A DNA stretch of 64,000 nucleotides from Pseudomonas sp. BGr12 (GCF_030272895.1 NZ_JALRNF010000031.1:14749-78748), one strand, 5' to 3'; counted from the first letter of the stretch, positions 39,039 to 48,605 are shown. The notes: generated by a model not told the origin, from the sequence alone. Numbers and translations are program-made.

Positions 39039-39980
39039 ATGAGCACTCACGAAACCCGAAGTGAGCTGTCATCGTCCTACGATTGTCCGATCGTCGAGGG
39101 TAACCGGGCCATCCAGCGGATCGCCTCGCGCAGCGCCGAGGTGGGCGGGGGGCTGCCGGTCAACCGGGTGCTGCCTTCGCGGCACCGGCGCATGGTGGGC
39201 GCCTGGTGCTTTCTCGATCATGCCGGGCCTGCGGTGTTCAAGTCGGGCGATGGCCTGCGGGTCGGGCCGCATCCGCATATCGGCCTGCAGACCTTTACCT
39301 GGATGATCGAGGGGCAGGTGATGCACCGCGACAGCCTGGGCAACGAGCAACTGATTCGCCCGGGCGAGGTGAACCTGATGACCGCCGGCCACGGTATCGC
39401 CCATACCGAAGTGTCGTTGCCGGGTGAGGACCGGCTGCATGCCGTGCAGTTGTGGATCGCCCTGCCGAACGCCGAACGTGATCGACCGCCCTCGTTCACC
39501 CACCATGGGGCGTTGCCCAGTTGGCAGGCCGACGGCATGCACTTCACGCTGCTGGCCGGACGCTTCGCCGGGCAGCAATCACCCGCGAAGGTGTTCTCGG
39601 AACTGGTGGGCCTCGATCTGGCCGCCAGCACCGGCGGTGGAACCCGCCTCACGCTGGAGCCGGGGTTCGAGTATGCGGTGCTGCCGCTGACCGGTGAGTG
39701 GCTGATCAACGGCGAGGCCTTCGCTGCCGACGAGCTGGCTTATCTGGGACGAGGGCTGGAGCGGCTCGAACTGGAAAGCTCGGCCGGGGCCAGGGCGGTG
39801 CTGGTTGGCGGCGTGCCGTTCAGCGAGGAGATTTTCATCTGGTGGAATTTCGTCGGCCACAGCAAGGCGGAAATTGCCCAGGCCCAGGATGACTGGGAGC
39901 AAGGACGGGCCCGGTTTCCCGAGGTGGCCGGCTTCGACGGGCCGCGCCTGGTTGCGCCGGCGTTGCCCTGGCGGCCATGA
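39039..39980 (+). CDS. Pirin family protein
   Basis: A 313-residue bicupin. The N-terminal cupin has the metal ligands in VGPHPHIGLQTFTWMIEGQVMHRDSLG (about 71-97) and GHGIAHTEVS (about 111-120). The C-terminal half has the pirin block VLVGGVPFSEEIFIWWNFVGHSKAEIAQAQDDWE. Bacterial pirins include quercetin dioxygenases and regulators. The specific role is unknown. Its stop overlaps the next start as ATGA, so it is coupled to the porin. Confidence 0.92.
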   Translation: MSTHETRSELSSSYDCPIVEGNRAIQRIASRSAEVGGGLPVNRVLPSRHRRMVGAWCFLDHAGPAVFKSGDGLRVGPHPHIGLQTFTWMIEGQVMHRDSLGNEQLIRPGEVNLMTAGHGIAHTEVSLPGEDRLHAVQLWIALPNAERDRPPSFTHHGALPSWQADGMHFTLLAGRFAGQQSPAKVFSELVGLDLAASTGGGTRLTLEPGFEYAVLPLTGEWLINGEAFAADELAYLGRGLERLELESSAGARAVLVGGVPFSEEIFIWWNFVGHSKAEIAQAQDDWEQGRARFPEVAGFDGPRLVAPALPWRP

Positions 39981-41416
39981 GTCCTTCGCGCATGGCCAGG
40001 GCGATGGCCGGGCGGGCCTTGCTGGTGCTGCCGTTGAGCGCCAGTCTGCTGCTGGTCGTGCCTGCCCGGGCCGACAATGCCCTGGGCCAGAAGGACACGA
40101 TCTTCACCGGCATCAACGAGCGGCGCGCGGTCGAGCTGTCGATCCCGCCAGGGTTGGTCGACGGCGCGCGGCTCGATGGCTTGCTGCGCACTTATTATTT
40201 TCAGCGTGACAACCACTCGGCGTTGGTACGCAGAGATCCCGAGGAGTCGGCCCAGGGGATGCTGTTGTCGTTCCGCTCGGGGTTTACCGATACGCCGGTC
40301 GGGGTAGGCGTCGACGCCCATGGCTTTCTCGGCCTGAAGCTGGACGGCGGCGGTGGCAGCGGCGGGGCCGGGCTGCTGCCGCTGGATTCGAGCGGCAAGC
40401 CGCTGGACGAGTTCTCCAGCGCCGGGGCGGCGCTCAAGCTGCGCTACCGCCAGACCCTGGTCAAGGCCGGTGACCAACTGGTGGAGAACCCGCTGGTGGC
40501 CAGTGGCACCAGTCGCCTGTTTCCCCAAAGCTATCGCGGGGTGACGCTGGCGAACCACAGCGTGCAGGCGCTGTGGCTGGATGGAGGGTTTCTGGAGTCG
40601 ACCCGGCTGCGCAACCAGAGCGGCCACAGCCACCTGGTCACCGCCTACGGTGCCGGCAACAAGGCCGGCGTTGCGGCGGATCGCCAGAGCCCGCACCTGG
40701 GCTGGCTGGGCGGCGTCTACGGCCAGCCGCAAGCGCTGCAGGTGACCCTGTACGGCGGCCAGCTCGCAGACATCTGGAATCAGTACTACCTGGGGGTATC
40801 GCAGGTCTTCGGGGTGAGTGAAGGGCTCACCCTCAAACCCTGGCTGCACTACTTCAAGACCCGCGACCAGGGCTCCGGCCAGTTGGGCAGTATCGACAAC
40901 GACACCTACAGCGCCGGGATTGCCGCGACCGCCCATGGCCAGACCTTGACCCTGGGGCTGCAGAAGGTCGATGGCCGCACGCCTTTCGACTACCTCACCC
41001 AGGATGACCGAATCTTTCTGTACCTGACCAATTCCCAGCAGTTCGCCGACTTCAACGGCCCGGGCGAGAAGTCCTGGCGCTTGCAGTACGAAACCAGCCT
41101 GGCCTGGCTCGATGCCCCGGCGCTGCAGTTCATCGCCGCCTACACCCGCGGCGAAGCGGACCTGACCCGCGTCGATCCCGCTCAACCCGGCTATGGCTAC
41201 ATCTTCAACCCCGAAGGTAAAGACGCAAAACACTGGGAGCGTGACATTGCGCTCAAGTACCAGGTGCCCGCCGGGCCGGCCAAGGACCTGTCGCTTACCC
41301 TGCGCTGGGCCACCCACCGTGAGGGCGATGGCTATACCGCGCCGGGCAATACCCGGGGTAATTCAAGTGCCGACGAGTACCGGCTGATTGTCGATTACCC
41401 GCTGGCGCTGTTCTGA
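39977..41416 (+). CDS. OprD-family outer-membrane porin
   Basis: A 479-residue protein with a signal peptide (cleaved near ARA-DN). It has the OprD pattern of YYFQRDNHSALVRRDPEESAQGMLLSFRSGFTDTPVGVGVDAHGFLGLKLDGG early on, and ends in Phe (DYPLALF). Such porins admit specific carboxylates or amino acids. The start overlaps the pirin gene. The neighbouring thiolase, ligase and MFS genes suggest an organic acid substrate. Confidence 0.92.
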   Translation: MSPSRMARAMAGRALLVLPLSASLLLVVPARADNALGQKDTIFTGINERRAVELSIPPGLVDGARLDGLLRTYYFQRDNHSALVRRDPEESAQGMLLSFRSGFTDTPVGVGVDAHGFLGLKLDGGGGSGGAGLLPLDSSGKPLDEFSSAGAALKLRYRQTLVKAGDQLVENPLVASGTSRLFPQSYRGVTLANHSVQALWLDGGFLESTRLRNQSGHSHLVTAYGAGNKAGVAADRQSPHLGWLGGVYGQPQALQVTLYGGQLADIWNQYYLGVSQVFGVSEGLTLKPWLHYFKTRDQGSGQLGSIDNDTYSAGIAATAHGQTLTLGLQKVDGRTPFDYLTQDDRIFLYLTNSQQFADFNGPGEKSWRLQYETSLAWLDAPALQFIAAYTRGEADLTRVDPAQPGYGYIFNPEGKDAKHWERDIALKYQVPAGPAKDLSLTLRWATHREGDGYTAPGNTRGNSSADEYRLIVDYPLALF

Positions 41417-41442
41417 GGCGCAAGCCCGCTCCTGCTGCCTTG

Positions 41443-42015
41443 TCAGTTCAGAACGATGATCCTGGACACCAGCTCCGCACTGTTCTTGGCCTGCAACTTC
41501 TTCATCAACCGCGCCCGGTGCACTTCCACCGTCCGATGTGAAATGGCCAGTTTTTTTCCAATCTCCTTGCACGTCAGCCCGTTGACGATATGCGCCGAAA
41601 TCTCCCGCTCCCTGGGCGTCAGGTTCACCGTGGGCCGGAACACCCGGTCCATCCGCTCGAAATGCCACACCATCAACTGGAACGGGTCCTCCGGCGTCAG
41701 GGTGTAGCCGTTGGCCCGGGCCCAGAACACTTCGCCGCTGTGGTGCTGCATGAAGCGCTCGTCCGAGTAGGCGCCGTTCCTGGCATGGCGCAGCCAGCTC
41801 AAGCTGCGCTCGCCGATGGCGTTGTAGTCGGCCTGGGACGGGTAGAGCTTGAGGATGAGCTCGCCGATCAACTCGTCGCGCTCGTAGCCGAACAGGCTCT
41901 GGAAGGCTTCGTTGAGGTCGAGCATGCGCCGGTTGCCGGTGATCACTTGCGGCGCAGGCGATACCTGGAACGCCAGGCGCTCCAGGTCTTGCAGTTGTCG
42001 GGCGGGGTCGGTCAT
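41443..42015 (-). CDS. PAS-LuxR transcriptional regulator
   Basis: A 190-residue protein with an N-terminal PAS domain (LDLNEAFQSLFGYERDELIGE, about 28-120) and a C-terminal LuxR/GerE helix-turn-helix (LTPREREISAHIVNGLTCKEIGKKLAISHRTVEVHRARLMKK). The ATG at 42015 is chosen. It has no receiver domain, so PAS probably senses a small ligand or redox state. It is divergent from the thiolase gene and may control the flanking catabolic genes. Confidence 0.88.
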   Translation of the reverse strand: MTDPARQLQDLERLAFQVSPAPQVITGNRRMLDLNEAFQSLFGYERDELIGELILKLYPSQADYNAIGERSLSWLRHARNGAYSDERFMQHHSGEVFWARANGYTLTPEDPFQLMVWHFERMDRVFRPTVNLTPREREISAHIVNGLTCKEIGKKLAISHRTVEVHRARLMKKLQAKNSAELVSRIIVLN

Positions 42016-42032
42016 GGCGCGGCCTTCAGGTC

Positions 42033-42105
42033 TGTAGGAGCGGGCTTGCCCCGCGATAGCGGTTCGTCTGGCACTCCGCGATCGCGGGGCAAGCCCGCTC
42101 CTACA
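42033..42105. repeat. Inverted pair of REP elements
   Basis: Perfect 25-bp arms at 42033-42057 and 42081-42105 carry the same core as the pair at 5595. They lie between the divergent regulator and thiolase genes, which is unusual: REP pairs more often sit at 3' ends. Confidence 0.9.
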
Positions 42106-42213
42106 CAATAACCAGTCGGGCTACGGATCCCTATACGTAGTTGCACGAATAGCGAGGGCTTCGGGGTTGGGGCCATTGTAGGTAACGCCTGTTCAACCAC
42201 AAGGATAACCCCC

Positions 42214-43392
42214 ATGGCTACCGACTCCGTCAGCATCGTCGCCGCCGCGCATTCGCGCTTTGGCCGCCTGGCCGATGCCACCCTGGAAGATCTGATCGTC
42301 GAGGTCACCCGCGCCGCCCTGGCCGATGCGCAGGTGGATGCCTCGGAAATCGATGCGCTGTTCCTCGGCCATTTCAACTCCGGGCTGGTACCGGATGGCT
42401 TTCCGGCCTCGCTGATGCTGCAGGCCGACCCCGCCCTGCGCTTCAAGCCGGCCACTCGCTGCGAGAATGCCTGTGCCTCGGGTTCGGCGGCGATTCAGGC
42501 CGGGATCAACGCAATCCTCTCCGGTGCCGCCGAACTGGTGCTGGTGGTGGGGGCCGAGAAGATGACCGCCAATTCCACCGCCCAGGTGACCCAGGCCCTG
42601 GCCGGGGCGGGGTATCAGCATGATGCCCGGGAGGCGGGGCTGAGCTTTCCGCAGTTATTCGGGCTGGCCGCCGCCGGCTATGCAGAACGCTACCAGAGCC
42701 CGCTGTCGGCCATGGCGGCGATTGCGGCGAAGAACCACGCCAATGCCATGGCCAACCCCTTGGCGCAGATGCACAAGGCAATGAGTTTCGAGCACTGCAA
42801 CACGGTGTCCGAGAGCAACCCCTATATCGCCGAGCCGCTGCGCCTGACCGACTGTTCGCTGGTCACCGATGGCGCGGCGGCGATCGTGCTGGCGTCGCCA
42901 GCCCGTGCCCGGCAGTTCCGCCGCGAGGTGGCGATTCGCAGCCTGGTGCAGGTGAACGATTTCCTGCCGCTGTCCAAACGCGACCTGCTGGCCTTCGAAG
43001 GGCCGCAGCGGGCGATCCAGTCGGCCCTGGGCAAGGCGCAGGTGAGCCTGGATAACCTGGGCTTTGCCGAGGTGCACGACTGTTTCACCATCGCCGAACT
43101 GCTGATCTACGAGGCCATGGGCCTGGCACCCAAGGGCCAGGGCCAGCGGGCGCTGGAGGAGGGTGTGGTACAGGCCGGCGGCAGGTTGCCGGTCAACCTC
43201 TCCGGCGGGCTCAAGGCCAAGGGCCATCCGGTGGGCGCGACGGGGGTGTCGATGCATGCCCTGGCGTTCGGACAGCTGACCGGTAACCCCATCGGCCTGG
43301 TGGCGGCCGACGCCGAGTTCGGCCTGTTGTTCAACATGGGCGGCATGGCGGTCGCCAACTACGCCTCGGTGCTTCAAGCCCGGAGGGCGTGA
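42214..43392 (+). CDS. Thiolase family protein (acetyl-CoA acyltransferase type)
   Basis: A 392-residue thiolase. The catalytic Cys87 is in CENACASGSAAIQAG. The second block HDCFTIAELL holds an active-site His, and GGLKAKGHPVGATGVS is the C-terminal His motif. It most resembles SCP-x-like thiolases, which cleave or form 3-ketoacyl-CoA. Together with the overlapping acyl-CoA ligase it points to CoA-dependent acid breakdown. A GGATAACCCCC stretch precedes the ATG. Confidence 0.9.
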   Translation: MATDSVSIVAAAHSRFGRLADATLEDLIVEVTRAALADAQVDASEIDALFLGHFNSGLVPDGFPASLMLQADPALRFKPATRCENACASGSAAIQAGINAILSGAAELVLVVGAEKMTANSTAQVTQALAGAGYQHDAREAGLSFPQLFGLAAAGYAERYQSPLSAMAAIAAKNHANAMANPLAQMHKAMSFEHCNTVSESNPYIAEPLRLTDCSLVTDGAAAIVLASPARARQFRREVAIRSLVQVNDFLPLSKRDLLAFEGPQRAIQSALGKAQVSLDNLGFAEVHDCFTIAELLIYEAMGLAPKGQGQRALEEGVVQAGGRLPVNLSGGLKAKGHPVGATGVSMHALAFGQLTGNPIGLVAADAEFGLLFNMGGMAVANYASVLQARRA

Positions 43393-43394
43393 CG

Positions 43395-44918
43395 GTGAAT
43401 ATTGCCAACTGGCTGCACAACGCTGCGCAGCGCTGGCCCGAACGTGGGGCGCTGTTCGAGGGGCAGCGGCAGCGCGCCGATTACCATAGCTTTGCCGCCC
43501 AGGTGCGCGGTCTCGCCCATCAGCTCGTTCACGAGCACCGGGTCGAGCCGGGCGATCGCGTGGCGCTGTTCATGAAGAACTGCTGCGAATACCTGGAGCT
43601 GATGTATGCGGCCTGGTGGATCGGTGCCGTGGTGGTGCCGATCAACTGCAAGCTGCATCGCAGCGAGGCGGGCTGGATCGTCGATAACGCCGGGGCGCGG
43701 GTGGTCTTTAGCGATGACGGCCAGGTGTTTGCGCCCGGCGAGCTGTCGGACGATTGCCAGGAGCTGGCAGGACGTGGGCGGGTGGTGGCGGCGATCGGCG
43801 AGGCGCTGGCAACGCCCTACAGCTGCAACGCCGATCACCTGGCCTGGCTGTTCTACACCTCCGGCACCACCGGGCGCTCCAAGGGGGTGATGCTCTCCCA
43901 TGGCAACCTGATGGCGATGTCGCTGTGCTATCCGCTGGATGTCGATGCGGTCGCCAGCCGCGATGCGCTGGTGTATGCCGCGCCCATGTCCCATGGCGCC
44001 GGGCTGTACAACTTCATCCATGTGCGCTGCGGCGCCCGCCACGTGGTGCCGGAGTCCCGTGGCTTCAAGGCCGAGGAAGTGTTCGCGCTGGCGGCCGGGC
44101 TTGGCGAGGTGTCGCTGTTCGCCGCGCCGACCATGGTCAAGCGCATGGTCGAGCAGGCGCGGGCCACGGGCTATGCCGGCGAGGGCATCAAGACCATCGT
44201 CTACGGCGGCGCGCCGATGTACCTGGCCGACCTGCAGGATGCCGTCGACATCTTCGGCCCGCGCCTGGTGCAGATCTACGGCCAGGGCGAGAGCCCGATG
44301 ACCATCAGCGCCTTGTCCCGCGAACAGATTGCCGATCGCCAGCGACCGGAGTGGGCGCGTATCGCCGCATCGGTCGGGCGGGCGCACGCCTGCGTGGACA
44401 TCCAGGTGCTGGACGCCGGGCTACGTCCCCTCGCTGCAGGGCATGCCGGCCAGATTGCCGTGCGCGGTCCGACGGTGATGCACGGCTACTGGCGCAACGA
44501 GGCGGCGACTCGCCAGACGCTGGTCGATGGCTGGTTGCTCACCGGCGATATCGGCTACCTCGACGACCAGGGCTACCTGACCCTCACCGACCGCTGCAAG
44601 GACGTGATCATCTCCGGCGGCAGCAACGTCTACCCGCGGGAAGTGGAGGAAGTGCTGGCGCTGCACCCCGAGGTGTTCGAGGTGTGCGTGGTAGGCGAGG
44701 CGGACCCGGAGTGGGGCGAGTCGGTAGTGGCCTTCGTGGTCGGGCGTGGCAACCGTCCACCGGATGAGCGCGTACTCGGCGCCTGGTTCATCGAGCGCAT
44801 GGCCTCGTTCAAGAAGCCGAAGAAATATGTGTTCCTCGCCGAGCTGCCGAAGAACAGCTACGGCAAGGTGCTCAAGACCGAACTGCGTCAATGGCTGAAG
44901 GAGGCCGCTGCATCCTGA
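43395..44918 (+). CDS. AMP-dependent acyl-CoA ligase
   Basis: A 507-residue ANL-superfamily enzyme. P-loop-like motif FYTSGTTGRSKGVMLSH (about 154-170), YGQGESP adenine motif, GWLLTGDIGYLDDQGYLTLTDRCKDVIISGGSNVYPREVEEVL hinge region, and a catalytic Lys in NSYGKVLKTELR. It adenylates a carboxylic acid and transfers it to CoA. GTG at 43395 (GGAGG 8 nt upstream) is preferred to GTG at 43389, which overlaps the thiolase stop. Substrate unknown. Confidence 0.9.
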   Translation: MNIANWLHNAAQRWPERGALFEGQRQRADYHSFAAQVRGLAHQLVHEHRVEPGDRVALFMKNCCEYLELMYAAWWIGAVVVPINCKLHRSEAGWIVDNAGARVVFSDDGQVFAPGELSDDCQELAGRGRVVAAIGEALATPYSCNADHLAWLFYTSGTTGRSKGVMLSHGNLMAMSLCYPLDVDAVASRDALVYAAPMSHGAGLYNFIHVRCGARHVVPESRGFKAEEVFALAAGLGEVSLFAAPTMVKRMVEQARATGYAGEGIKTIVYGGAPMYLADLQDAVDIFGPRLVQIYGQGESPMTISALSREQIADRQRPEWARIAASVGRAHACVDIQVLDAGLRPLAAGHAGQIAVRGPTVMHGYWRNEAATRQTLVDGWLLTGDIGYLDDQGYLTLTDRCKDVIISGGSNVYPREVEEVLALHPEVFEVCVVGEADPEWGESVVAFVVGRGNRPPDERVLGAWFIERMASFKKPKKYVFLAELPKNSYGKVLKTELRQWLKEAAAS

Positions 44919-44971
44919 ACGGTATTTCCATGACAGGTTTCCATCAATAAGAACAAGACAGGAACACGACT

Positions 44972-46234
44972 ATGGCAACGCATCAGCACAACCCGGCCCG
45001 GCAACGGCGGCGCGCCTTTATCGGCGCGACCTCGGGACACCTTATCGAATGGTACGACTATGGCGTGTACGGCTTTCTGGCGGTGTACATCGGCCAGGCG
45101 TTCTTCGTTTCCGACAACCCCACCAGCAGTTTGCTCAGCAGCTTTGCCGCCTTTGCCCTGAGCTTTTTCATCCGCCCGCTGGGCGGGTTGTTCTTCGGGC
45201 CGCTGGCCGACCGCATCGGCCGACGCAAGACCCTGATCACCGTGCTGGTCATGATGTCCGGCTCCACCTGTTTGCTCGGCTTGCTGCCCACCTATGCCGC
45301 CATCGGCATCGCCGCGCCGATCCTGCTGGTACTGATCCGCTGCGTGCAGGGCTTTTCCGCCGGGGGCGAGATCGGCACCATCACCAGCTTCATCTCCGAG
45401 TACGCAGGGCCCGGTCGGCGGGGGTTTTCCACCTGCTGGCTGATGGTCACTGCGGTGCTGGGCCTGGTGCTGGGCGGCGTGGTGGCCAATGGCATGACCT
45501 GGATGCTCGGCGCCGAACTGATGCAGGACTGGGGCTGGCGCATACCCTTCCTGGCCGCCGGGCCCATGGGGCTGGTCTCCATGTACATCCGCCTCAAGCT
45601 CGAAGACAGCCCGGAGTTCCTCGCCCTGCAGCACGCCGGCGAAACCTCCAAGGCGCCGCTGCGTGAAGTCTGGCAGTGGAAGCGGGCGATCACCCTGGTG
45701 TTCTTCATCATCACCCTGCACAGCTCGATCTTCTATCTGGTGCTGACCTTCGCCTCCACCTACATGTCGCGCATCCTCAAGTTCGACAGTGGCACCACCT
45801 TGCTCTACGTGTTCATCGCCAGCCTGTCGGCGGCCTTCGTCATGCCCTTTGGCGGGATGTTCACCGACAGGTACGGGCGCAAGCCGTTCCTGATGGCGGT
45901 GGCGATTCTGTTCGGGCTGTATGCCTCGTCCACCTACGCGACCATGAGCGAGCTGTTGCCTACACGGATTCGCTCCACCGGTATTGCCGTGGCCTACAAC
46001 ATTCCGGTGGCGGTGTTCGGCGGCAGTGCTCCGCTGATTTCCACCTGGCTGATCCAGCAGACCGGCGATATTTCCTCGCCCTGGTACTTCTATATCGGCA
46101 CCGGGATCGTCTCGCTGATTGCCCTGGTGGTGTTGCGCAAGGAGGATTTCGTGGCCTGCCGCAGCGCGGCGCAGGGGGCGCGTGAACAGGTGGGTTCGGG
46201 TGCGGGCATGGCGGTCCGCCCGGCACACAACTAA
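44972..46234 (+). CDS. MFS transporter, metabolite:H+ symporter type
   Basis: A 420-residue, 12-segment carrier with MHS-family marks: GHLIEWYDYGVYGFLAVYIG (TM1), RPLGGLFFGPLADRIGRRKTL (loop 2-3), GFSAGGEIGTITSFISEYAGPGRRG, and TDRYGRKPFL (loop 8-9). Relatives carry shikimate, citrate, proline or aromatic acids with protons. It is the last gene of the thiolase-ligase operon, so it is likely the uptake system for that substrate. AGGA precedes the ATG. Confidence 0.92.
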   Translation: MATHQHNPARQRRRAFIGATSGHLIEWYDYGVYGFLAVYIGQAFFVSDNPTSSLLSSFAAFALSFFIRPLGGLFFGPLADRIGRRKTLITVLVMMSGSTCLLGLLPTYAAIGIAAPILLVLIRCVQGFSAGGEIGTITSFISEYAGPGRRGFSTCWLMVTAVLGLVLGGVVANGMTWMLGAELMQDWGWRIPFLAAGPMGLVSMYIRLKLEDSPEFLALQHAGETSKAPLREVWQWKRAITLVFFIITLHSSIFYLVLTFASTYMSRILKFDSGTTLLYVFIASLSAAFVMPFGGMFTDRYGRKPFLMAVAILFGLYASSTYATMSELLPTRIRSTGIAVAYNIPVAVFGGSAPLISTWLIQQTGDISSPWYFYIGTGIVSLIALVVLRKEDFVACRSAAQGAREQVGSGAGMAVRPAHN

Positions 46235-46240
46235 GGGGGC

Positions 46241-46270
46241 GCCCCACACCGAAGACTGGTGGTGTGGGGC
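46241..46270 (+). terminator. Hairpin after the MFS gene
   Basis: A perfect 10-bp inverted repeat GCCCCACACC / GGTGTGGGGC has a 10-nt loop. There is no T-run, so it would be a weak or rho-assisted terminator. Confidence 0.55.
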
Positions 46271-46408
46271 ACATCCTTCCTGGGCATTGGCGCGAGTCAG
46301 TGATGTCAATGTGGTATTATCTGGCGAAGGCGCGCAAGGCGCCTGAAGCCTGCTACCGAGTGCGTTGAGCCGGTTTCGACACAAGCTGTGAATACAAGGA
46401 TGCCGGCG

Positions 46409-47638
46409 TTGAAGTTCACTGAAAACATCGTGCCTCTGGTCAAGGCCGAGCTTGCTGGCAAGAACGCCAGGCTGAAGATTTTCTCTCCCTACCTGACCGG
46501 CAACGTAGCCCTTGAGATTGCCCGACTGGGCAAGACCGCCAAGGTCTATACCCTGGTGGATGTCCAGGTACTGGTTTCAGGTGCTTCGACCTTCGAGGCC
46601 ATCGATAAACTGCTTGAAAACGGGATTGCGGTTTACCGGGTGCCGAACCTCCACGCCAAGATGATCGTGGCAGAAGGTGTGTTCGTGACCGTGGGCAGCC
46701 AGAACCTCACCAACGGCGGGGAGAGCAGGAACAGGGAAGTCAGCCTGCGCTTTCGGGGTGACAGCAAGCAGGTCAATGCGCTGGTCCGGGACCTGGAACG
46801 TAGTGCCGTCCGGCTCACGCCTGACTTTCTTGCAGCGGCCAGCAAGGCGGCGGACAAGCTCGCCGCCAGGTACAACAAGCTGCGTGAGGCGTTGGAAAAA
46901 GCGGATGACGCGTTGAATGGTGTGCCTGCCGAACGGTCAATCGAGGCGGAGGTCAGGTCTGTACTCGCCAAAAGGCCACAGTCCAATCCGAGGAAGTGCA
47001 CGGTGGTCGCTCGCTATGACTACAAGCAAGCCCGCTTTCAACACTCGTTGCAAGGCGATGACTTGTTGAACTGGCCTATCGGTGCTGAAGCGCACTCGCT
47101 CAAACCCAAGTACCGTTACCTCTGTGTTTCGGCTGCGGGAAAGATTGGCTGGGTGCGGGTCAACAAGACGGTGTATTCATTTATCGAAAATCAGGTCGAA
47201 TTCGATAAGGGCGGCATCAGAGACCAGGATTCGTGGGGAGTATTCGTCGATGCCAGCCATGAGGCGTGGAAGTACAAGCAGGGTGAGGCCAACCTGCGTG
47301 CCGCCGTTTTCGACGATCAAGGCCGCGAGTTGTGCCATGTGTTCATGCGTTACAACACCGAGAAGTTGGTGGTGTACCCGGCCGTGATGCCCAGGGCGAC
47401 AGAAAACCCCAAGGCACCGCTGCCGGAGCGTCGCAAAGCCATCGAATGGATCGACGCTCATGCCCGCAGGTTTGGCGATGACATCAAGCAACTCATCACC
47501 AGGCCATTCAAGTTCCAGGAAAAGCTGACCGGTGAACGGGCCGACAAGTTCTTCGGTGCCGATGGTTCAACCCATTACCTGCGCCTGGTCGATCTTGGCG
47601 AAAGCTTTGCCATACGGGTGATCGACGCTCCGGTTTAA
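46409..47638 (+). CDS. Phospholipase D-like domain protein, about 409 aa
   Basis: The N-terminal 100 residues form one PLD-type half-domain: HAKMIVAE-GVFVTVGSQNLTNGG (from residue 82) fits HxK(x)4[D/E], with Glu89 in place of the usual Asp. One half-site implies a dimer, as in bacterial PLD-type nucleases. A coiled-coil-like stretch (about 120-175) and an unrecognised alpha/beta C-terminal domain follow. Start uncertain: TTG 46409 has AAGGA 8 nt upstream; GTG 46388 and ATG 46400 are in frame but lack good spacing. It stands alone; nuclease or lipase activity is inferred. Confidence 0.78.
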   Translation: MKFTENIVPLVKAELAGKNARLKIFSPYLTGNVALEIARLGKTAKVYTLVDVQVLVSGASTFEAIDKLLENGIAVYRVPNLHAKMIVAEGVFVTVGSQNLTNGGESRNREVSLRFRGDSKQVNALVRDLERSAVRLTPDFLAAASKAADKLAARYNKLREALEKADDALNGVPAERSIEAEVRSVLAKRPQSNPRKCTVVARYDYKQARFQHSLQGDDLLNWPIGAEAHSLKPKYRYLCVSAAGKIGWVRVNKTVYSFIENQVEFDKGGIRDQDSWGVFVDASHEAWKYKQGEANLRAAVFDDQGRELCHVFMRYNTEKLVVYPAVMPRATENPKAPLPERRKAIEWIDAHARRFGDDIKQLITRPFKFQEKLTGERADKFFGADGSTHYLRLVDLGESFAIRVIDAPV

Positions 47639-47692
47639 AGCCGCAAGCATGGTTAGAATGCGTCTTTCGATTCTCGAAGGACGTTCCTGCGC

Positions 47693-48436
47693 ATGGACCC
47701 CCTTTATCTGATCGCCCTGGGCGCCATGGTCGCCGGCTTCGTCCAGGGTCTGTCCGGTTTCGCCTTCGGCATGGTCGCCATGTCGTTCTGGGCCTGGAGC
47801 CTGGAACCCCAGGTGGCGGCGGCACTGACCGTGTTCGGCGGCCTGACCGGGCAGGTGATCGCGGCGTTCAGCATGCGCCGGGGCTTTCGCTGGGGTGTGT
47901 TGTGGCCCTTTGTGCTCGGCGGGCTGGCGGGGATTCCCATGGGCGTGTGGGTGTTGCCCTTTCTCGACATGCTCTGGTTCAAGGCCGTGTTCGGCGCCTT
48001 GCTGGTGATCTGGTGCCCGTTGATGCTGCTGGCACCGCGCCTGCCCCGACTGCGCGGCGGGCGCCTGGCGGACGGGGCGGTGGGGCTGGCCGGTGGGGTG
48101 TTGGGCGGTATCGGTGGTTTTACCGGCACGCTGCCGACCCTGTGGTGCACCCTGCGTGGTTTTGATCGCGATGCCCAGCGGGCGGTGATCCAGAACTTCA
48201 ACCTGTCGATGCTGATGGTGACCATGCTCACCTACCTGGGCACCGGCCTGGTGACCCCGGCGATGCTGCCGATGTTCGCGGTGGTGGCGCCGGCGATGCT
48301 GCTGCCGACCCTGATCGGTACGCGGGTGTATGTGGGCATCAGCGAGCAGGCCTTTCGCCGGGTGGTGCTGGGGTTGCTGACCCTGTCCGGGGTGGCGATG
48401 CTGGTAGCGGCGGTGCCGGGGTTGTTGGCGCGTTAG
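47693..48436 (+). CDS. TauE/SafE-family sulfite/sulfonate exporter
   Basis: A 247-residue inner-membrane protein with about eight hydrophobic segments, and the TauE repeats GLSGFAFGMVAMSFWAWSLEP and GGIGGFTGTLPTLW. The family exports sulfite or sulfonate-linked organic acids. A link to the sulfonate genes 15 kb away is possible but not shown. Confidence 0.85.
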   Translation: MDPLYLIALGAMVAGFVQGLSGFAFGMVAMSFWAWSLEPQVAAALTVFGGLTGQVIAAFSMRRGFRWGVLWPFVLGGLAGIPMGVWVLPFLDMLWFKAVFGALLVIWCPLMLLAPRLPRLRGGRLADGAVGLAGGVLGGIGGFTGTLPTLWCTLRGFDRDAQRAVIQNFNLSMLMVTMLTYLGTGLVTPAMLPMFAVVAPAMLLPTLIGTRVYVGISEQAFRRVVLGLLTLSGVAMLVAAVPGLLAR

Positions 48437-48504
48437 CTGGCCTGCGCCGCCCGGTTTGCGACCGCTGCGCGGCCGATCGCAGGCTTCGCCAGCTCCCACA
48501 AAGT

Positions 48505-48555
48505 TGAACTGCACCCCGAAAGTTGGACAGTCATCCAACCTTTGGGGGCAATTCA
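48505..48555. mobile_element. 51-bp IS3-type scar: two terminal inverted repeats end to end
   Basis: TGAACTGCACCCCGAAAGTT... at the left end faces ...CCTTTGGGGGCAATTCA at the right end. These are imperfect inverted repeats of the IS3-family end type (TG...CA), with almost nothing between them. It is flanked by AAGT at 48501-48504 and 48556-48559, a 4-bp target duplication. It is inserted in a REP-like sequence. Confidence 0.75.
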
Positions 48556-48605
48556 AAGTCCGGTTCATGCCGTGAGCCCTTGTGGGAGCCGGCAGCGCCG
48601 GCGAT

